Part shown: piece after piece, positions 42,841 to 55,340 of the stretch | Numbering within the stretch: position 1 is the first letter of the stretch | Layout: every line of letters starts with the position of its first letter | Source: Diphasiastrum complanatum | Lineage: Eukaryota > Streptophyta > Lycopodiopsida > Lycopodiales > Lycopodiaceae | Length of the DNA stretch: 64,000 bases | Direction of reading: 5' to 3' | Assembly (NCBI GenBank): GCA_029204225.1 | Contig: CM055113.1 | Location: 29,185,252-29,249,251 of the forward strand | Position numbers and translations under genes: made by a program | Notes under the pieces: generated by a model | The model's database searches: none | What the model saw: the letters and a program-made list of their open reading frames with translations, nothing else | What the model was told of the DNA's origin: nothing

Positions 42841-43532
42841 TCTCAATGTAGGCATGTAAAGTACTCCTGGTAGCTCTGCTTGCCCTGACAGTGTTCGCAG
42901 TTCTAGAGTGTCGATGTCTTTGACATCATGTCTGCTCCCATCACCTAGAATCACTGCTCTGTTATTTTTGAGCTCTCTGAAGTCGATCAAGATCTTTTTG
43001 TTGCAGGTGATGTTGCTCTTGAATCAATGACTACATCATAGTCGTGTTCAGTGTAGCTCGTTGAAGCTTCATCAAGTATCGTGAAGGCTTCATCACCTCT
43101 ATCAGCATCCTTGGATGACTCTGCAATATTAGCCTTTTCAGCTTTTTTTTTTCTTTTTGGGTTGAATCTGCAATCGTATGCAGAGTGCCCCTTCTTCTTG
43201 CATTGCATGCAAGGTATTGCTAGATTGAACCAGCATTTCTTGGTCGTATGGCCTGGTTTGTGACAATGATCACAGGAAGAAGATTGTTGATTCGAGGACT
43301 TCGTCTTCTCAAATCTTGGCTTGTTCTTGTTCTTGTTCTTTCCTTTCGTGAAGAGGGCCTTCTCTTGATCACTACTTCCCTCTCCTTCGTCTCTCATCAG
43401 TCTCTCATCAGTGACAAGACTGACTGCTTTGTCGAATGTCATATCTGGTAGACTCAATATGAGCATTCTCAGCGGCTGATAGGACGTCGGTAGAGACTTC
43501 ATAAAGTACATCAGCTGCTTTGGTGCTGGGAC
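42841..43532 (-). pseudogene. Copia B family gag and protease remnant
   Basis: Read leftwards from 43532: VPAPKQLMYFMKSLPTSYQP, MTFDKAVSLVTDERLM, a Lys-rich stretch and two zinc knuckles (CDHCHKPGHTTKKC and CMQCKKKGHSAYDC). The protease motif DVVIDSRATS follows, with Arg replacing the Gly of DSG. Then comes FRELKNNRAVILGDGSRHDV, breaking off at LRKDLLSV. The right end is cut by the Copia D LTR at 43533. The same family is on the plus strand at 23978 and 29746. Confidence 0.87.
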
Positions 43533-44145
43533 TGTCAAAATATTGAAAAATCTATGTAATGTTGTGAGTATGGGTCCTAAAAATGCCAAAGATGAATTGA
43601 GCTCTTTTGGCTTAGTATAAACCCATCTTAGAATAAAATATTCAAGGTACGTAGAAGTAGAAACTCGAGCTACCGTAGGAATTGCCATTTGTACTTTACA
43701 TGCCACATTTAATGCATGAAAAGACTATGTGGCACAATTAGACATAGTGAGGTGGCTTGGATAAGTCTAGATAGCTTGAGAGGTGGATCCACAACTCCAA
43801 TTCAACTCAAAGTAGGAGAAGAGTCCATGGATCTATATATATGTGATGTACTCTCATTGAGAGAATGATGAAGTTTGTGTGTAATGCAAATTTGGAGATA
43901 AGCTCTTTGTGCCCTCTCTCTCTCCACGAGTTTTGTACTTGCTATTTTCTCTCTCTAGCTGAGTATAGGCATTTATGATGCTTTGTCTTATGTTTTGTTG
44001 ACAGATCTTGCTTGTAACACAATAATATTGCTTGTATGATCAGCTTTCCTATTGACAACCAATGCTAGTCTAATCTTTATGGTGTTATTGTACTTAGGAG
44101 ATCAAAAATACATGTGTAGGGCATCCCACATGTGTGAATTCAGCA
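43533..44145 (+). repeat. Copia D 5' LTR
   Basis: TGTCAAAATATTG...ATTCAGCA. TATA-like CTATATATATGTG at about 43832; near the end a CACATGTGTGAA box (44127-44138), an E-box version of the palindrome in the other Copia LTRs. Confidence 0.9.
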
Positions 44146-44158
44146 TGGTATCAGAGCC
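44146..44158 (+). other. Copia D primer-binding site
   Basis: TGGTATCAGAGCC immediately after the LTR. Confidence 0.93.
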
Positions 44159-44929
44159 TACCTAAGTTTTACAAGCAAATCCAATCAAAAAGTGTGCAGA
44201 TCTGATCAGATTTCAAGCTAGGAATTGTCTAGATTCTACCTTCTAGCTAGTTTGTAGTTTTCTTGTGATTCTGAGCTATAAACCACATTGAATGGGCCAG
44301 ATCAAGTACTGTACGGAATTTCAAGTGCTGGCATGTGTGAAATCCGCCCATTTTCAGATTGATGGTTCTCTCTCTCCTCAAATCCAAATTTCAAGCAAAT
44401 TAGCCTACTAGAAAGCTATAAATGTGTAGAATTTGATGCAATTTGAATCATGACAGCTGGATAAGCCAATCAAAAGTTATAAGCTTTTGAAGAGTCGTAG
44501 GTAGGGTGCCTAGACCTGTGGCAAATCATGTGTAATGTCATTTATTGCTTGAATGATCACAAAAATCATCCAGAAGCTATATAATCTCATCTATATGTGA
44601 TTTAGACAAAACTTATAGGTTCTAGGCAAATTGTTTCATACAAATAGATTGTATTTGAGTCAATTTGACATTCTTGGAATATTTCACATGTGTGAAATTC
44701 AGAGAACCATAACTTTTGCCATACTTCATCTTTTTTGATGATTTAAATCTTGGTTTAGAGAGATTGTCAAGTTAGTGAGATCTATCTCATAGTTTTTTTT
44801 GCTAAGTCTTACATAGGATTTGGTTCTGTACCCTTGATTGGTTCCTATAGTGAGAAGATAAGCAATTCTTTCATCCATCTTTTTTTATTTAATTCTAATC
44901 TCTCTTGCCTTATTTTCTAAGTGGAAGCT

Positions 44930-46134
44930 GTTTCAACTTGATGTCTCCAACGCTTTTTTGAATGGCTATCTTGAGGAAGAGATATACGTGGAACAGCCTC
45001 AAGGATTTATCAAGGATAAATCTAAGGTGTGTTTGCTATTTAGAAGTCTTTATGGCTTAAAGCAAGCACCTAGATCATGGTATTCAAGACTCAACAACTT
45101 TCTACTTTCATTAGGATTTGTGCTTAGTGACTATGATCCTTCTATGTACTTAAAATTTGATGGTAGTAATATTGTCATTCTCCTAATCTATGTAGATGAC
45201 ATTATTCTTAGTGGAAGTTGTTTGATGCTAGTTCAAGAAACCAAAGATGCATTAGGAAAAGAATTTAAAATGCAAGATATAGGAGAGATCCATTACATTT
45301 TGGGCCTTGAGATTGATTTTCATGAAGAGTATGCTTTTATTTGTCAATCTAGATGTGTCTTTTCTATGTTGAGAAAATTCAATATGCAAAGTTGTAAAGG
45401 CATAGATACTCCCATGGAGCAACATGTAAAAGATCCTATTAAAGGTGATGAAAGATCCTTTGGGGACATCACACTTTATAGGAGTCTTATAGGCTCTTTA
45501 ATTTGGCTTGAGCTATTGTGTGCACAAATTGAGTCAATTTATGCAAGATCCCAAGATCCAACATTGGAAGATGGCCAAGAGAGGTCTAAGATATGTATTT
45601 TGTACTCAAGATTATGGTTTATTATACAAGAATGAAGATCTAACCATTGTTGGCTATTCAGATTCCGATTTTGCAAGTGATAAAGTGGATCAGAAGTCCA
45701 TTAATGCATATACTATCTTTCTTGGAGGCAATCTTGTGTCTTGGCTTTCAAAAGAGCAAGATACCATATCTCTATCATCTTGTGAGGCCGAGTATAAAGC
45801 ACTCACTACAACAACTAAAGAGGTGCTTTGGATCAAGAGGTTAGTCATGGAGCTAAAGTGCATCAAAGAGGATGATCTTCCCTTGATCAAATGTGACAAC
45901 ATATCGGCACAAGCTCTTGCAAACAATCCTATTTTTCATGCAAGAAGCAAGCATATATAAGTGGCACACCATTTTGTAAGGGAAAAGCTCATTGGAAGTG
46001 AAATCAACTTAGAACATGTCGACACATCTTCGTGTATTGTTGATCTTCTCACAAAGCCACTTTGCAAAAGTGCCTTCTCAAAGCATAGGTCTAATCTTGG
46101 TCTTATCTCAAGATCAATGCTTGATTCACATTAG
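44930..46134 (+). pseudogene. Copia D RT and RNase H
   Basis: LFQLDVSNAFLNGYLEEEIY, LYGLKQAPRSWYSRL, LIYVDDIILSG (YVDD), FKMQDIGEIHYILGLEID, DTPMEQHVKDP, then a frameshift near 45510 into MSYCVHKLSQFMQDP. RNase H follows: YSDSDFASDKVDQKS, SLSSCEAEYKALTTTTKE, CDNISAQALANNPIFHARSK, with a TAA at 45958 in place of a sense codon before VAHHFVREKL. It ends SSCIVDLLTKPL and a short tail. RT residues look intact, but the element cannot make Gag, protease or integrase. Confidence 0.9.
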
Positions 46135-46149
46135 ATACATTTTTAGGAG

Positions 46150-46550
46150 TGTCAAAATATTGAAAAATCTATGTAATGTTGTGAGTATGGGTCCTAAAAA
46201 TGCCAAAGATGAATTGAGCTCTTTTGGCTTAGTATAGACACATCTTAGAATAAAATCTTCAAGGTAGGTAGAAATAGAAACTCGAACTACCATAGGAATT
46301 GCCATTTGTACTTTACATGCCACATTTAATGCATGAAAAGACTATGTGGCACAATTAGACATAGTGAGGTGGCTTGGATAAGTCTAGACAACTTGAGAGG
46401 TGGATCCACAACTCCAATTCAACTCAAAGTAGGAGAAGAGTCCATGGATCTATATATATGTGATATACTCTCATTGAGAAAATGATGAAATTTGTGTGTA
46501 ATGCAAATTTGGAGACAAGCTCTTTGTGCCCTCTCTCTCTCCATGAGTTT
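46150..46550 (+). repeat. Copia D 3' LTR, truncated
   Basis: Matches the first about 400 bp of 43533-44145 with few mismatches, then changes to unrelated sequence after CATGAGTTT. Confidence 0.88.
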
Positions 46551-49452
46551 CAAGGAGTCTGCAGTGAAAAGCAAATAGAAGTTCTTCAGGTGTTAACTCT
46601 GGAAGAAGGTTGAGAATACGAGGACGAGGATTTCCCCCGATAGGTAGATCCCCATCGTTTCAATCCTGTGCCAAAATCCTAAGGTACTAGATCCACGAAA
46701 GCTGCTAGTGAACGATGACCATGATCGATCTCTTGTGAGAATGCATAGATTGGGACCTAGTTGAGGATGAATCTCTTTACAAGCTAGAAGTCTCGTTGTG
46801 GTACAATAGCATTAAGATGGTGAAAGACTCGAAAGTTGACAAACGATCAGAGTCATGAACATATGCCAAGGGAAAGGAGCCAATCACTTTGGATCCCCAT
46901 CGGGAGGCTCTCGAAAGGAAAATTTCCCATCACCTTTGCAGATCTAGGTATGAAGCCATCTAAGAGCGTCAGGAAACTTGACCGAGCTTTGAAAAAGATG
47001 AGAATCGACAATCAGTCAACCACCAGCACCCTCCGTGAACACAAGCCCATGTATAAGGCTAAAACCATTGAGTGAAAGGCTAAGAGTGATAAACGAGGGA
47101 TCAAGATCGAGTTGATGACTAACTAGGAATTACGCGAAAAAATTCGCCAAGATGTCATAGAAGAACCGAAGCCTACGCATGACGTGCCTTTGTAGTGGGC
47201 ATTTCCTATCATACCCTCAACCCTAGATCCAAGCACACAAGCATCAAGGAGATGAAGCTAGTTGTCATTGTCGTTCCCATGAGAGCGATAATATTTCATA
47301 ATCCAGCATGTGCAAATGATTCACATCTAACACTAAGATCCATTAACACTAAGCATTAATACTACATCCATTAATCCTAATCCAAAATGATGGAAACTCA
47401 CTCTTCTCTATCTCCCTTTCTCTCTCACAAAAAGCATAAGAATGATTAATCCCAATAAGCATAAAATCCAACAAGTTGCAAATCCAAAGAAAGCATGAGA
47501 GTTGGAGGAAGAAAGATGGAGAGCAAGGACATTTCTTATCCATTCCATAAGAGGGCCAATCTGCTTGTATCGAAATGAAAAGAACATGCACAAATGATTC
47601 AAAATTACCACTATATATAGTGGATTGGCCTCAAATTTTGTTAAATTTTTTTTCCTCCCTAGCTATTTGAATTTGAATTTTGGAGACAACTAACTTGAAA
47701 ATTGGTGAGAATCCTTTTTATTGACTAACTTGACTTTTAGGCCCTACGATATTAAAAGTCCCGCAAAAAGGCCTAAAGTCCTTCTATTGACTTCTAACTA
47801 ATCAAATAACTATGTGATCATCGAGTTGGACTTACACACGCAGGGTGTCAAATCCTTCTCACTTATTAACTAGGGTTAGAATTGCCTTGGGATCTGCAAA
47901 CCCTCCAATAGTATCCGCCGCCAAAAATTGTGGCTCCCACAACACCTCACAAGATTTATTATTTGGGGCTCTGGTTGGCCTCACTTCGCACCTTTATTAG
48001 GTGCTATTGAATCTTTTCCATGAATTCCAAGCAATCCATATGAAAATCAAACTTGTGCGTAAGAAAGCACTTATTTGCGTCGACAATCCAATTGGAAGTC
48101 GTCCATGTTGTAAATCTAGACTCCCAAAATCTACCCAGAATCGTGGCTCGACAATACAATCTGGCTTGTCTTGGACCTTGTCGGACACCATGGGAACATT
48201 CGGATTGAAAGCCAAAGTAGGTAAGCAATCATCCCATCTGGTGAAAACTGACTCCAACTTGGTCAAGTCGCTTGTAAAAATAGCTGACTACCTAACTGTC
48301 GGATCTGGTGATGTCTTGTAAATTGTTCCATTTATCCCTATGCAATATCGGAATGTAGTATGGATCTACACTGAGCTGGTGAGGGCTCGTTACATAACTC
48401 CTTATTGAGTCAAGAGTTTCCTCAAAAATTGTTCGACACCAAGGTGGTTGCCCATCCAAAAGCTTATCCAATTCCTTGCCAACTTCGATCTTTGAAGTTT
48501 TGAATTTGATCACCTAGCCACCCCTCGAGGACTCATGTGGGTGTTGATGTAAGAACGTCTAGATCTAATCCTCAACAGTGATTGGTTTCTAGAATAAGGA
48601 CCTTGTCGTTGATGTAGATGGGCCCGCTTCTGTATTTTGCATTGGTGTGACATCTTTGACTTCTGCCCCTTGATCCATTCTAGTATTCATTTGACCTTGA
48701 TCCTAGTGTGATGGCAAAAATTGAGGCATCAATGGTACTTGAATCTGAGAGGTTGTCTCTAAGACCTGAGCGGAGACTTTTTTGTATTCTTTTATGATGG
48801 ACTTGTCTTTGCCAACTCAGCCAATGTCGTTTGTCCCACTCAGAAGCTTCAATGAAAGTGGGCCGAGTATTACAAAGATCAATCAGCCATGGCACTATAG
48901 ATACAAGGATCAACAGAAACTTCATGCGACCGCACTCACCACGAAGGATACAAAGCTGGCAACCCTGCACGCCACGTTCCAAGAAGACGAGCAGGCCCTC
49001 AGAGCTACTGATAGTGAGATGAAGACCCTGAAGAAGCAATTCACCGACGTTCTAATTGCAAAAATATCCAAAAATATCTCACAAGATCATAAAAGTCGAG
49101 ATTTGATTCATTGATGGCAAATTCAAATATGATCTGAACACTTGTATTTAATTAAGTCTCAATGTCATATATCTAATATTGTTTGAACAAAGTACAATAA
49201 GTCAAAGTTACTTGGTACATCAAACTACTACCTTTAGTATCAAGTACTTATCTTGGCAACAATTATAATGTCCATGTATTTGACGAACAAATGATGCTCT
49301 TTATTTATACATGTATAGATCAGAGTGAGAGCAGAAGGATGATGCATAAAATACATGCAATCAGATTCATCAATGCTGAAAGTAAAATATTAAAGACCAT
49401 AAGAGCCTACACAAGAGTGATGGATTACTTGATGCACCTATCTATTGCAAAA
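46551..49452. other. unassigned sequence with short degenerate frames
   Basis: A basic plus-strand frame at 46836-47075 and a Lys/Glu/Thr-rich, possibly coiled-coil frame at 48782-49114 look like pieces of an old retroelement Gag, but I find no diagnostic motif. Frames on both strands at 47997-48513 have no recognisable product. No LTR ends or PBS seen. Confidence 0.35.
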
Positions 49453-49650
49453 CTAGTCAATTACTCCAAGTAATAATCTTAGCTTAATGAAAGAATCCTT
49501 AGGCAAGGATTTAGTAAACAAATCAGCCAAGCAATTCGATGAAGACACATGTTGGAGCTTGATTTCTTTGGCTTGCACCTTCTCCCTCACAAAGTGATGA
49601 GCAATCTCGATATGCTTGCTCCTTGCACCAAGTTTTTTAAACTTCACACA
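49453..49650 (-). pseudogene. Copia RNase H C-terminal scrap
   Basis: ARSKHIEIAHHFVREKVQAK followed by EIKLQHVSSSNCLADLFTKS and LPKDSF: the last about 60 residues of a Copia polyprotein. A short CA/CT-rich simple repeat (CACACACACTCACTCAC) follows at about 49646-49680. Confidence 0.8.
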
Positions 49651-52600
49651 CACACTCACTCACTAACTCACTCACACTCACAAAATCTGAAAATTGAAAC
49701 TTTGAAAGCTTAAAAGTTGGAGTTAAATTGTGGCATTTAAGACAATAGAAACAGTCTCAATTCGAAGTTGGCAACTTGGCCCATTGTTCAAACTTGAAAC
49801 TTTGTGCCAAGCTCTCCAATAATCCATGCTAAAACAAAGAGACTCTAAAGTTTGAAGTTTGTGAATATTAATTGTCAATATCATTGCATTGAATATTAAA
49901 TTATAAATCTTAAAACCTGTAGAGAGTCAAGTTTCAAGTTTGAAGATTGTACCATGTACTTATTAGAACCTAAACAAAGTACCTTAACTCGTGACATTTA
50001 AGATAAATTGTGGCAGTCAATTTGATGGTTTTGTACAAATTTTGCACTTCAATGTTACGGCCAAAAATTACAAGAGCCCATCAAATACATCCAAATTGAC
50101 CTTTGAAGGGCATGACAAGTGTCAAATTTCAACACTTGACATAAATGTTGCATCTGGCCCACAATCCCACATCATCCAAATTCCAAGCTCAAAGTATCTA
50201 TCTGCTAAAGTTTGAACACTCAACTTTCAAGCTGCAAGCCTATAATCTATTCTAAAAGTTCAAAAAGAAGCGATCTCCTTTGATGTACGTAGCTTGTAGG
50301 GCCTAGGCACCTTGGCCCCCTTCAAAAATAGGTGTCGTTTCTATTGTCTCTTTAGCTTTGCCACGAATCGCTAGGCTTTCGAGAGTTGGGACAATGATTA
50401 AAAGATGAAGTCTCTCATGAAAAGGATTGTTTTTCTTATAACAGAATTAATCTGCAATTTCTATTTACTATTTCATATTCATTTTTCAATGATTGAATGT
50501 TGCTTCTTATTTAAAATTTTCTAATGATTGAAGGTGCTTGCAAAAAACTTATTTTTAGTTTTTTTGTCAACTTTCAAAACCTAGTAAAACATAATTTATC
50601 AACCTTTTAGCAACTCATGGGCCCGAAGCTCAATTTTTTATACAAAGCCTTATAAGGCACAAGGAAAATGTCAAGATTTTTTTTCTACAACATAGAAAGA
50701 ACTTGATAATTTTTCGTTTGAACATTCAATTCAATCAAAATCTTTCTACCCTACCTTAAACCTCCTCCCTTAGCACAAAAGAGTTCCCATTGTTTAACAG
50801 GGTCAATTTTTGCCCTTTCCAACTTTCAGCTTGTGTTAATTTCCAGTTAAGACTTGATTGTGAGAAAATAAATCCTTCTAATTAATCAATTGCATGATGG
50901 GATTTTTCGGTTCATCTTGAGCATTGGTACCAAAAGACCCCATCTTGCATTTCCCTGAACCCTTGGAGGAATTATACCTATGCTCATAGTTTTCAGGACC
51001 ACGTCATTTTTTTCACCATCAAAGGATTGGAATGGTGTTTTTACCAAAGATTGGCATTTCTTAGGAATTTATCACATGCAACAAAATTCGATGGATTTCA
51101 CGGATTTTTGGGGCTGTAATAGAAATGTGAACAACATTATGGCTTTTGAAAGTGGCATGTAGGCAAACTATATTTTTTGAATTCCATACTTTTTTTGAAA
51201 AGCATGTGATGGCCCATAACAAGTTCGTAAAGAAGTTGAAGAGGAGATTATAGCTTTTAAAAAGACAAAACTTATGGGCCGTAAAAAAATCGACCATGAA
51301 GTAAAATTCTTTGCTAATGGTTCATGTTTGGGAATACAAATTTTGTCATAATAGCTAAATTTCCTCTTGCCAAATACAAGCTATTTGTGGGAAAGGGCCC
51401 AAGCTCAAAGGCCTTTTCTTGTGTGAGGGCTTTTGGCCGAGGATAAAGTCCTTACCATGATGAAAAGCTCGAGGCCTTGGGTGGGTTCTTATTTTTGCAA
51501 CATTCTAATGAGGGCATGACCACTCCTGAAGGGTAAGGTAAACACGAAACATAATCGGCTCTAGAGGGCAAGCTAGACCTCCAAAGGGTGCCCTTCAAAG
51601 TTCATCCAAGCACCACAACCTCAAAGGGAAATCTTCAAGGTTTGGCCAATATGTCACTGGAGTTTTACTTGATAGGATAAATAGGATCTTGTTAACTTAG
51701 TCAGACTACATATATGAGGGGCTACCACATAAGGATCTTGTCCTCATTGTATGTAAGGCCCAAAAACTATGTAGTTTGGGACCTCCTCTATAATTTCTTA
51801 ATTCTAAGAGCTGAGGTAGCTCTTTCTACCTCTTTTCTCTTCTCTTGATAGAGATGGCATAGGTTTTTTTCAGAAATGTCACTCCTAATTCAAATTTTTG
51901 AGTGTTCCCAATTATTGGGAGGGAATATTTCAACATTTTGAAAATTTATATTTTAACTGTGGTTAAACACCAGTGAAGTTTGATGTGACTAAACTAAGGT
52001 GCATTCACCCAAAAAGCAAAAGTGCTCCATTTTTTATGTAGAATCCATTGGTATAATCAAAGTGAGGTTTTTCTTTTTCTTTTTCTTAATATTAAATAAT
52101 TATATATAAAGCCTATATATCTAATAGCATATCATGTGCCATAAAAATTCAGAAATCATTTGTAAATAAAACTTGCAAAACTCGCAAAGAATTTACTCGC
52201 AGATTGTCAAAACCCAGTCTAATCATTGGCCTTGCTAACTCTCCATAGTTTGTGAAGAATCTTCCAAGAGACTCAATATTGCCCATGATGGTGCAAGAAG
52301 ATTTACAAAAAGGCAATACATAGCTAATTTACCTCTACTGGAAAAACTTAGTGGGAAAATTTCTCAGTGTTCAACAACTTGCAGTGCATATTTTTTATGT
52401 TAAGATTATTCAATGGAAATTTGCAATATGTGATTGCATGGTGAAAAGTTTGTCTTCTAGTGCCTTAGACTTTTTATTACCTCAAAAGTGGTTTTGCTCC
52501 AATGATTTTAGTGCCTCCACATAGCAAGATTTGAGAGCCTCTTATGCACTATCTTGACTATGTGTACTTTTCACAAGTGTGAGGACTTCTCAAACAATGT

Positions 52601-53229
52601 AAAGGATTTTCTAAGATGTGTGTGATTGCACATTAATATCTAGATTGAGATACAAGCGTACTAGCTCAAAAAACTAAGGCAAGAGCACTCTACACATGCA
52701 TCTATCACAAACCATTCCTCACAAATAATGAAAGGACACTTTGGATGAAGAAAACTAAGTATAGATTTGGCTTGCTCTCGGGTAGAGAGAGAATGTGACA
52801 TAAAAACTAAGTGTTGAACTTGCTACATCAAGATCTTGCTACAAAAAACGAATTATGGACTCACCCTCACTCACACTCATAGTATCTCGAGATCCAAGAG
52901 TGTGGAAATGAAGCAAAATGATTGCACTTCTAAAACACCAACTCTTACAATGATTGGACCTCCTATATGCCACCTCTTACAATGATTGAACCATTTTGGT
53001 GCACCTCACAATATGACTGGCCCAAATTGACAAATGAGATCAAGAGGTGCTATGTCATTAATCTTTTAGCATCAAGCCAAGTGTAACTAGCCAATACTAC
53101 AATGAGCTAATCCAATTCTAAAATTGGCCTAAGTGTACAATGAGTGGTTTTGAAAGAGGACCCCCAAACCTCAAGATAGATGGCTATTACAATTTCACAC
53201 ACCTCGTTACAAGATATCTATCTACTTTA
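49651..53229. other. AT-rich region, nothing recognised
   Basis: Some 3.6 kb with no supported gene, LTR pair or PBS. A TTTTCACAAGTGTGAGGA box at about 52566 resembles the CACGTG-type palindrome of the Copia LTRs. The 52560-53220 stretch might therefore be the decayed LTR belonging to the minus-strand RNase H at 53230-53572, but I cannot define ends. Confidence 0.45.
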
Positions 53230-53572
53230 ACATGGATCTTGGAATCAAGCCAAAATTAGATGTAAACTTTAGGAAAGCACTCTTGAGGAATGGTTTGGTG
53301 AGGAGATCGGCAATACATGATGATGATCCAATATGCTCCAAGTTGACTTATCCTGCAATGATTTTTTCCCTTACAAAGTGGTGTGAAATCTCAATATGTT
53401 TGCTTCTTGCATGAAAAAAAGGATTGTTGGCAAGATCTTGGGCCAAGATGTTGTCACACTTGATGATAGGTAGATCTCCATCCTTGATGCACTTGAGCTC
53501 CATAATTAATCTTTTGATCCACCAAGCCTCTTTGGTAGTGGTTGTAAGGACCTTGTACTCAATATGGAACAA
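53230..53572 (-). pseudogene. Copia RNase H fragment
   Basis: Read leftwards: EYKVLTTTTKEAWWIKRLIM, CIKDGDLPIIKCDN, LAQDLANNPFFHARSKHIEI, SHHFVREKI, then frame-shifted. Similar to the Copia D RNase H. At about 53573 it abuts a plus-strand Copia of a different family. Confidence 0.85.
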
Positions 53573-53589
53573 AAGTTCAAGTCATTGAG

Positions 53590-55340
53590 GATGGAATGAG
53601 GTAGCTCAAGACAAAGTTGTACAAGTTGAATGCTACAATCAAAGGGCAACATGGACTTATCTCATCCATTCCATCGTAAAATAGATCTATGGCACAAAAG
53701 GCTCGATCACTTGAACCTGGGTAGCCTTAGCTTGATGAAAAAACTAGAGATGGTAAAGGGATTGCCCATGATGGAAGATAATTTGAAGACAATCTACGAA
53801 TCATGTGTGTATGAGAAGTAGCATAATGAGAAATTCAAGCGTGGTGGAGTTACAAGGGCAAAGAACATCTTGAAATTAATCCACATTGGTCCATGCGAAC
53901 CAATGAGAATGATTTCTATATGGAGAGCGTACTACTTCATCACCTTTATAGATGATATGTCTCGTAAGACGTAGATTTACTTTTTAGAATTGAAATTTGA
54001 TGCTTTTGCCACTTTTAAGAGCTTCAAGGCAATGGTCAAAAACCAAACATGTAGGAAGATCAAGATCTTAAGATCTGATAGTGGAGGTGAGTATAGGTCC
54101 AATGAGTTTCAAGACTTTTGTGACCATTGTGGAATCAAGAGATAGTTCACGCAAGCTCACACTCTAGAACTCAAATGGTGTAGTTGAGTGCAAGAATCGC
54201 ACGATCATGGAAATTGCCAAATATATGCTTGCTGAGATAAAACTACCAAAGTAATTTTGGTTAGAAGCATGAAACACCATAGTGTATCTCCAAAATGGAG
54301 TCCTACTATTGCAATACCAAAGATAACACCTAAAGAGGCATTTCCAAAAAAGAAGCCAAAAGTGAGCCATTTGCGAATCTTTGGATGTAAGGCCTTTGTA
54401 CATGTTTTTAAAGAAGATAGGGCTTGATGTAAAAGCATTGAAGTGTATCTTCTTAGGCTATGATAATCATGTGAAAGGCTATAGATGCTTCGATCCTTTG
54501 GAGAGAAAAATGCATATTAGTCTTGATGTTATCTTTGATGAATCTAAGATGTACAAGGATGAGGATGATGCGAAGTTTGACACATCAAGCAGTAAGGATG
54601 ACATACTAAGAAATCCTCTTATCCACAACCACATGAGATAGGATGGAGGAGAGATAAACCATTTGGTGCCAAGAGGATTGAAGTTGCAGGTGACAACAAA
54701 CACAAGGAGAAGGATGTACCTTGGGACACATTCTAGGAAGCAAATCACCTGACAAGAAGCTCCCCAATGGTTTCATGAGAGATTGATGGAGAGTCATGAC
54801 CTGGATGAATCATCTCCATCCAGGGAGACCTACAAAGATCGACTAGAGAGAAGACACAACCTGATAGGGGTATGAAAACATCATTCAAAGCAAGAGTCTT
54901 TGACTCATAATAAAGTGAAGGATGATCATATTTGGGCTAAATCCATGAGAGAAGAAATTGACTCAATCGTCAAGCACAATACATGGGACTTAGTGGAGCC
55001 ACCAACTGGTAAGAAACCCATTGGCTATAAATGAATATACAAATTTAAAAGTAAGTATCATGCAGATGTGAGCATAGCAAAACACAAGGCAAGATTGGTA
55101 ATCAAAGGCTAAGCACAAAGTAAAAGCATCGACTACAAGAAAATCTTTGCACCAATGTGTAAGTGGAATACTGGCTTGTTGCTTTAGCTTCACATTTTAG
55201 CTGGCCCTTACATCAAATCGATGTAAAATTTGCTTCTCTAAATGATGATTTAGAAGAAGAAGTATTCATGGATCAACCTAAAGGCTTTGTTGAGAAAGGA
55301 CGGGAGCATAAAGTATGTTGCTTGAAGAAAGCACTATGTA
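53590..55340 (+). pseudogene. Copia GAG_pre-integrase, integrase and RT start, decayed
   Basis: KLYKLNATIKGQHGLISSIP, a LWHKRLDHLNLGSLSLMKKL block, ESCVYEK, integrase HIGPCEPMR (usual first Asp lost) and SDSGGEYRSNEF (second Asp), KVSHLRIFGCKAFVHV, then an acidic linker. RT start: SMREEIDSIVKHNTWDLVEP, a TGA in the GYKW motif, KHKARLVIKG, QIDVKFASLNDDLEEEVFMD. Multiple stops. The family is that of 9235-10711. Near 55340 the RT switches to Gypsy sequence. Confidence 0.85.

Larger units (their letters stand above)
43533..46550 (+). mobile_element. Copia D: internally deleted Copia element
   Basis: Full 5' LTR (613 bp), PBS, leader to about 44930, then RT and RNase H only, then a 3' LTR cut off at about 46550. 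Gag, protease and integrase are missing between the leader and RT. Left flank GGGAC; because the 3' LTR is truncated no target duplication can be checked. It sits inside the minus-strand gag at 42841-43532. Confidence 0.87.

Noticed and set aside
49640-49685. CRISPR-like short repeats
   Set aside because: Simple CA/CTCA repeat in a plant genome, with no spacer structure.
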